Part shown: positions 5,648 through 5,703 of the stretch, one piece after another | How positions within the stretch are numbered: position 1 is the first letter of the stretch | Layout: each line of letters opens with the position of its first letter | NCBI GenBank assembly: GCA_018902755.1 | Contig: JAHIQI010000060.1 | Coordinates: forward strand, 1-5,703 | From: Pseudomonadota bacterium | Lineage (GTDB): Bacteria; Desulfobacterota; Desulfarculia; Desulfarculales; Desulfarculaceae | DNA: 5,703 bases | Reading direction: 5' to 3' | The notes under the pieces: model-generated | What the model was told of the DNA's origin: nothing | Seen by the model: only the letters and a program-made list of their open reading frames with translations | Database searches by the model: none | Position numbers and translations under genes: made by a program

Positions 5648-5703
5648 GGCGCTGCCCGGCCGCGGCGCTGCCCGGCCGCGGCGCTGCCCGGCCGCGGCGC
5701 TGC
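5648..5703. repeat. 16-bp GC-rich tandem repeat, 3.5 copies, running off the window
   Basis: The unit GGCGCTGCCCGGCCGC repeats perfectly at 5648-5663, 5664-5679 and 5680-5695, and half a unit fills 5696-5703. Each unit contains CGGCCG and each junction makes GCCGCGGC, so the array can form many small hairpins. The period is not a multiple of three, which argues against a coding repeat. The region 5600-5647 before it holds no gene and no clear terminator. Confidence 0.9.

Noticed and set aside
5648..5703. CRISPR-like array
   Set aside because: The units abut without spacers and are only 16 bp, so this is a simple tandem repeat.

Overview
This is a GC-rich stretch carrying five confident protein-coding genes and one short ORF fragment at the left edge. 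Composition, the ExeA-type ATPase and the mix of secreted single-domain proteins are compatible with a high-GC Gram-negative bacterium, possibly a Desulfobacterota (deltaproteobacterial) lineage. That placement is an inference from overall style; no marker gene is present. I see no rRNA, tRNA, CRISPR array, transposase or integrase.

Left block (1-2115). A short rightward ORF that looks like the tail of a signal peptide runs in from outside the window. It ends at 114 inside a TTAA that also holds the stop of the next, leftward gene. That gene encodes an exported, possibly lipid-anchored, transglutaminase-like protein with a visible Cys/His/Glu set. Upstream of it on the same strand is a full-length secreted SYLF (Ysc84/DUF500) lipid-binding protein. 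The two could share a transcript, with a gap of about 130-190 bases.

Middle block (2116-3819). An AT-rich divergent intergenic region with two TTGACA copies one helical turn apart separates the SYLF gene from a rightward gene for an alpha-alpha toroid (prenyltransferase/squalene oxidase repeat) protein. The start of that gene is unclear. It converges on a leftward gene for a small secreted protein with two DxDGDG-type calcium-binding loops. The latter has a good promoter only five bases from its ATG, which suggests a leaderless mRNA.

Right block (3820-5703). After a second divergent intergenic region, which includes a 15-bp perfect dyad just before the start codon, comes a 531-residue ExeA/GspA-like AAA+ ATPase. 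Its Walker B carries Asn where Glu is usual. A proline/histidine-rich linker leads to a Trp-rich C-terminal region of about 220 residues that I do not recognise and that lacks any membrane span. The window ends in a 16-bp GC-only-but-one tandem repeat that runs off the edge, possibly an assembly breakpoint.

The genes do not form an obvious pathway. Three of the five encode envelope-exported proteins, and the ATPase may act on DNA, the envelope or an unseen partner. I found no convincing new multi-gene system. The strongest leads are the ATPase with its orphan C-terminal domain and altered Walker B, and the anomalous start of the toroid gene.
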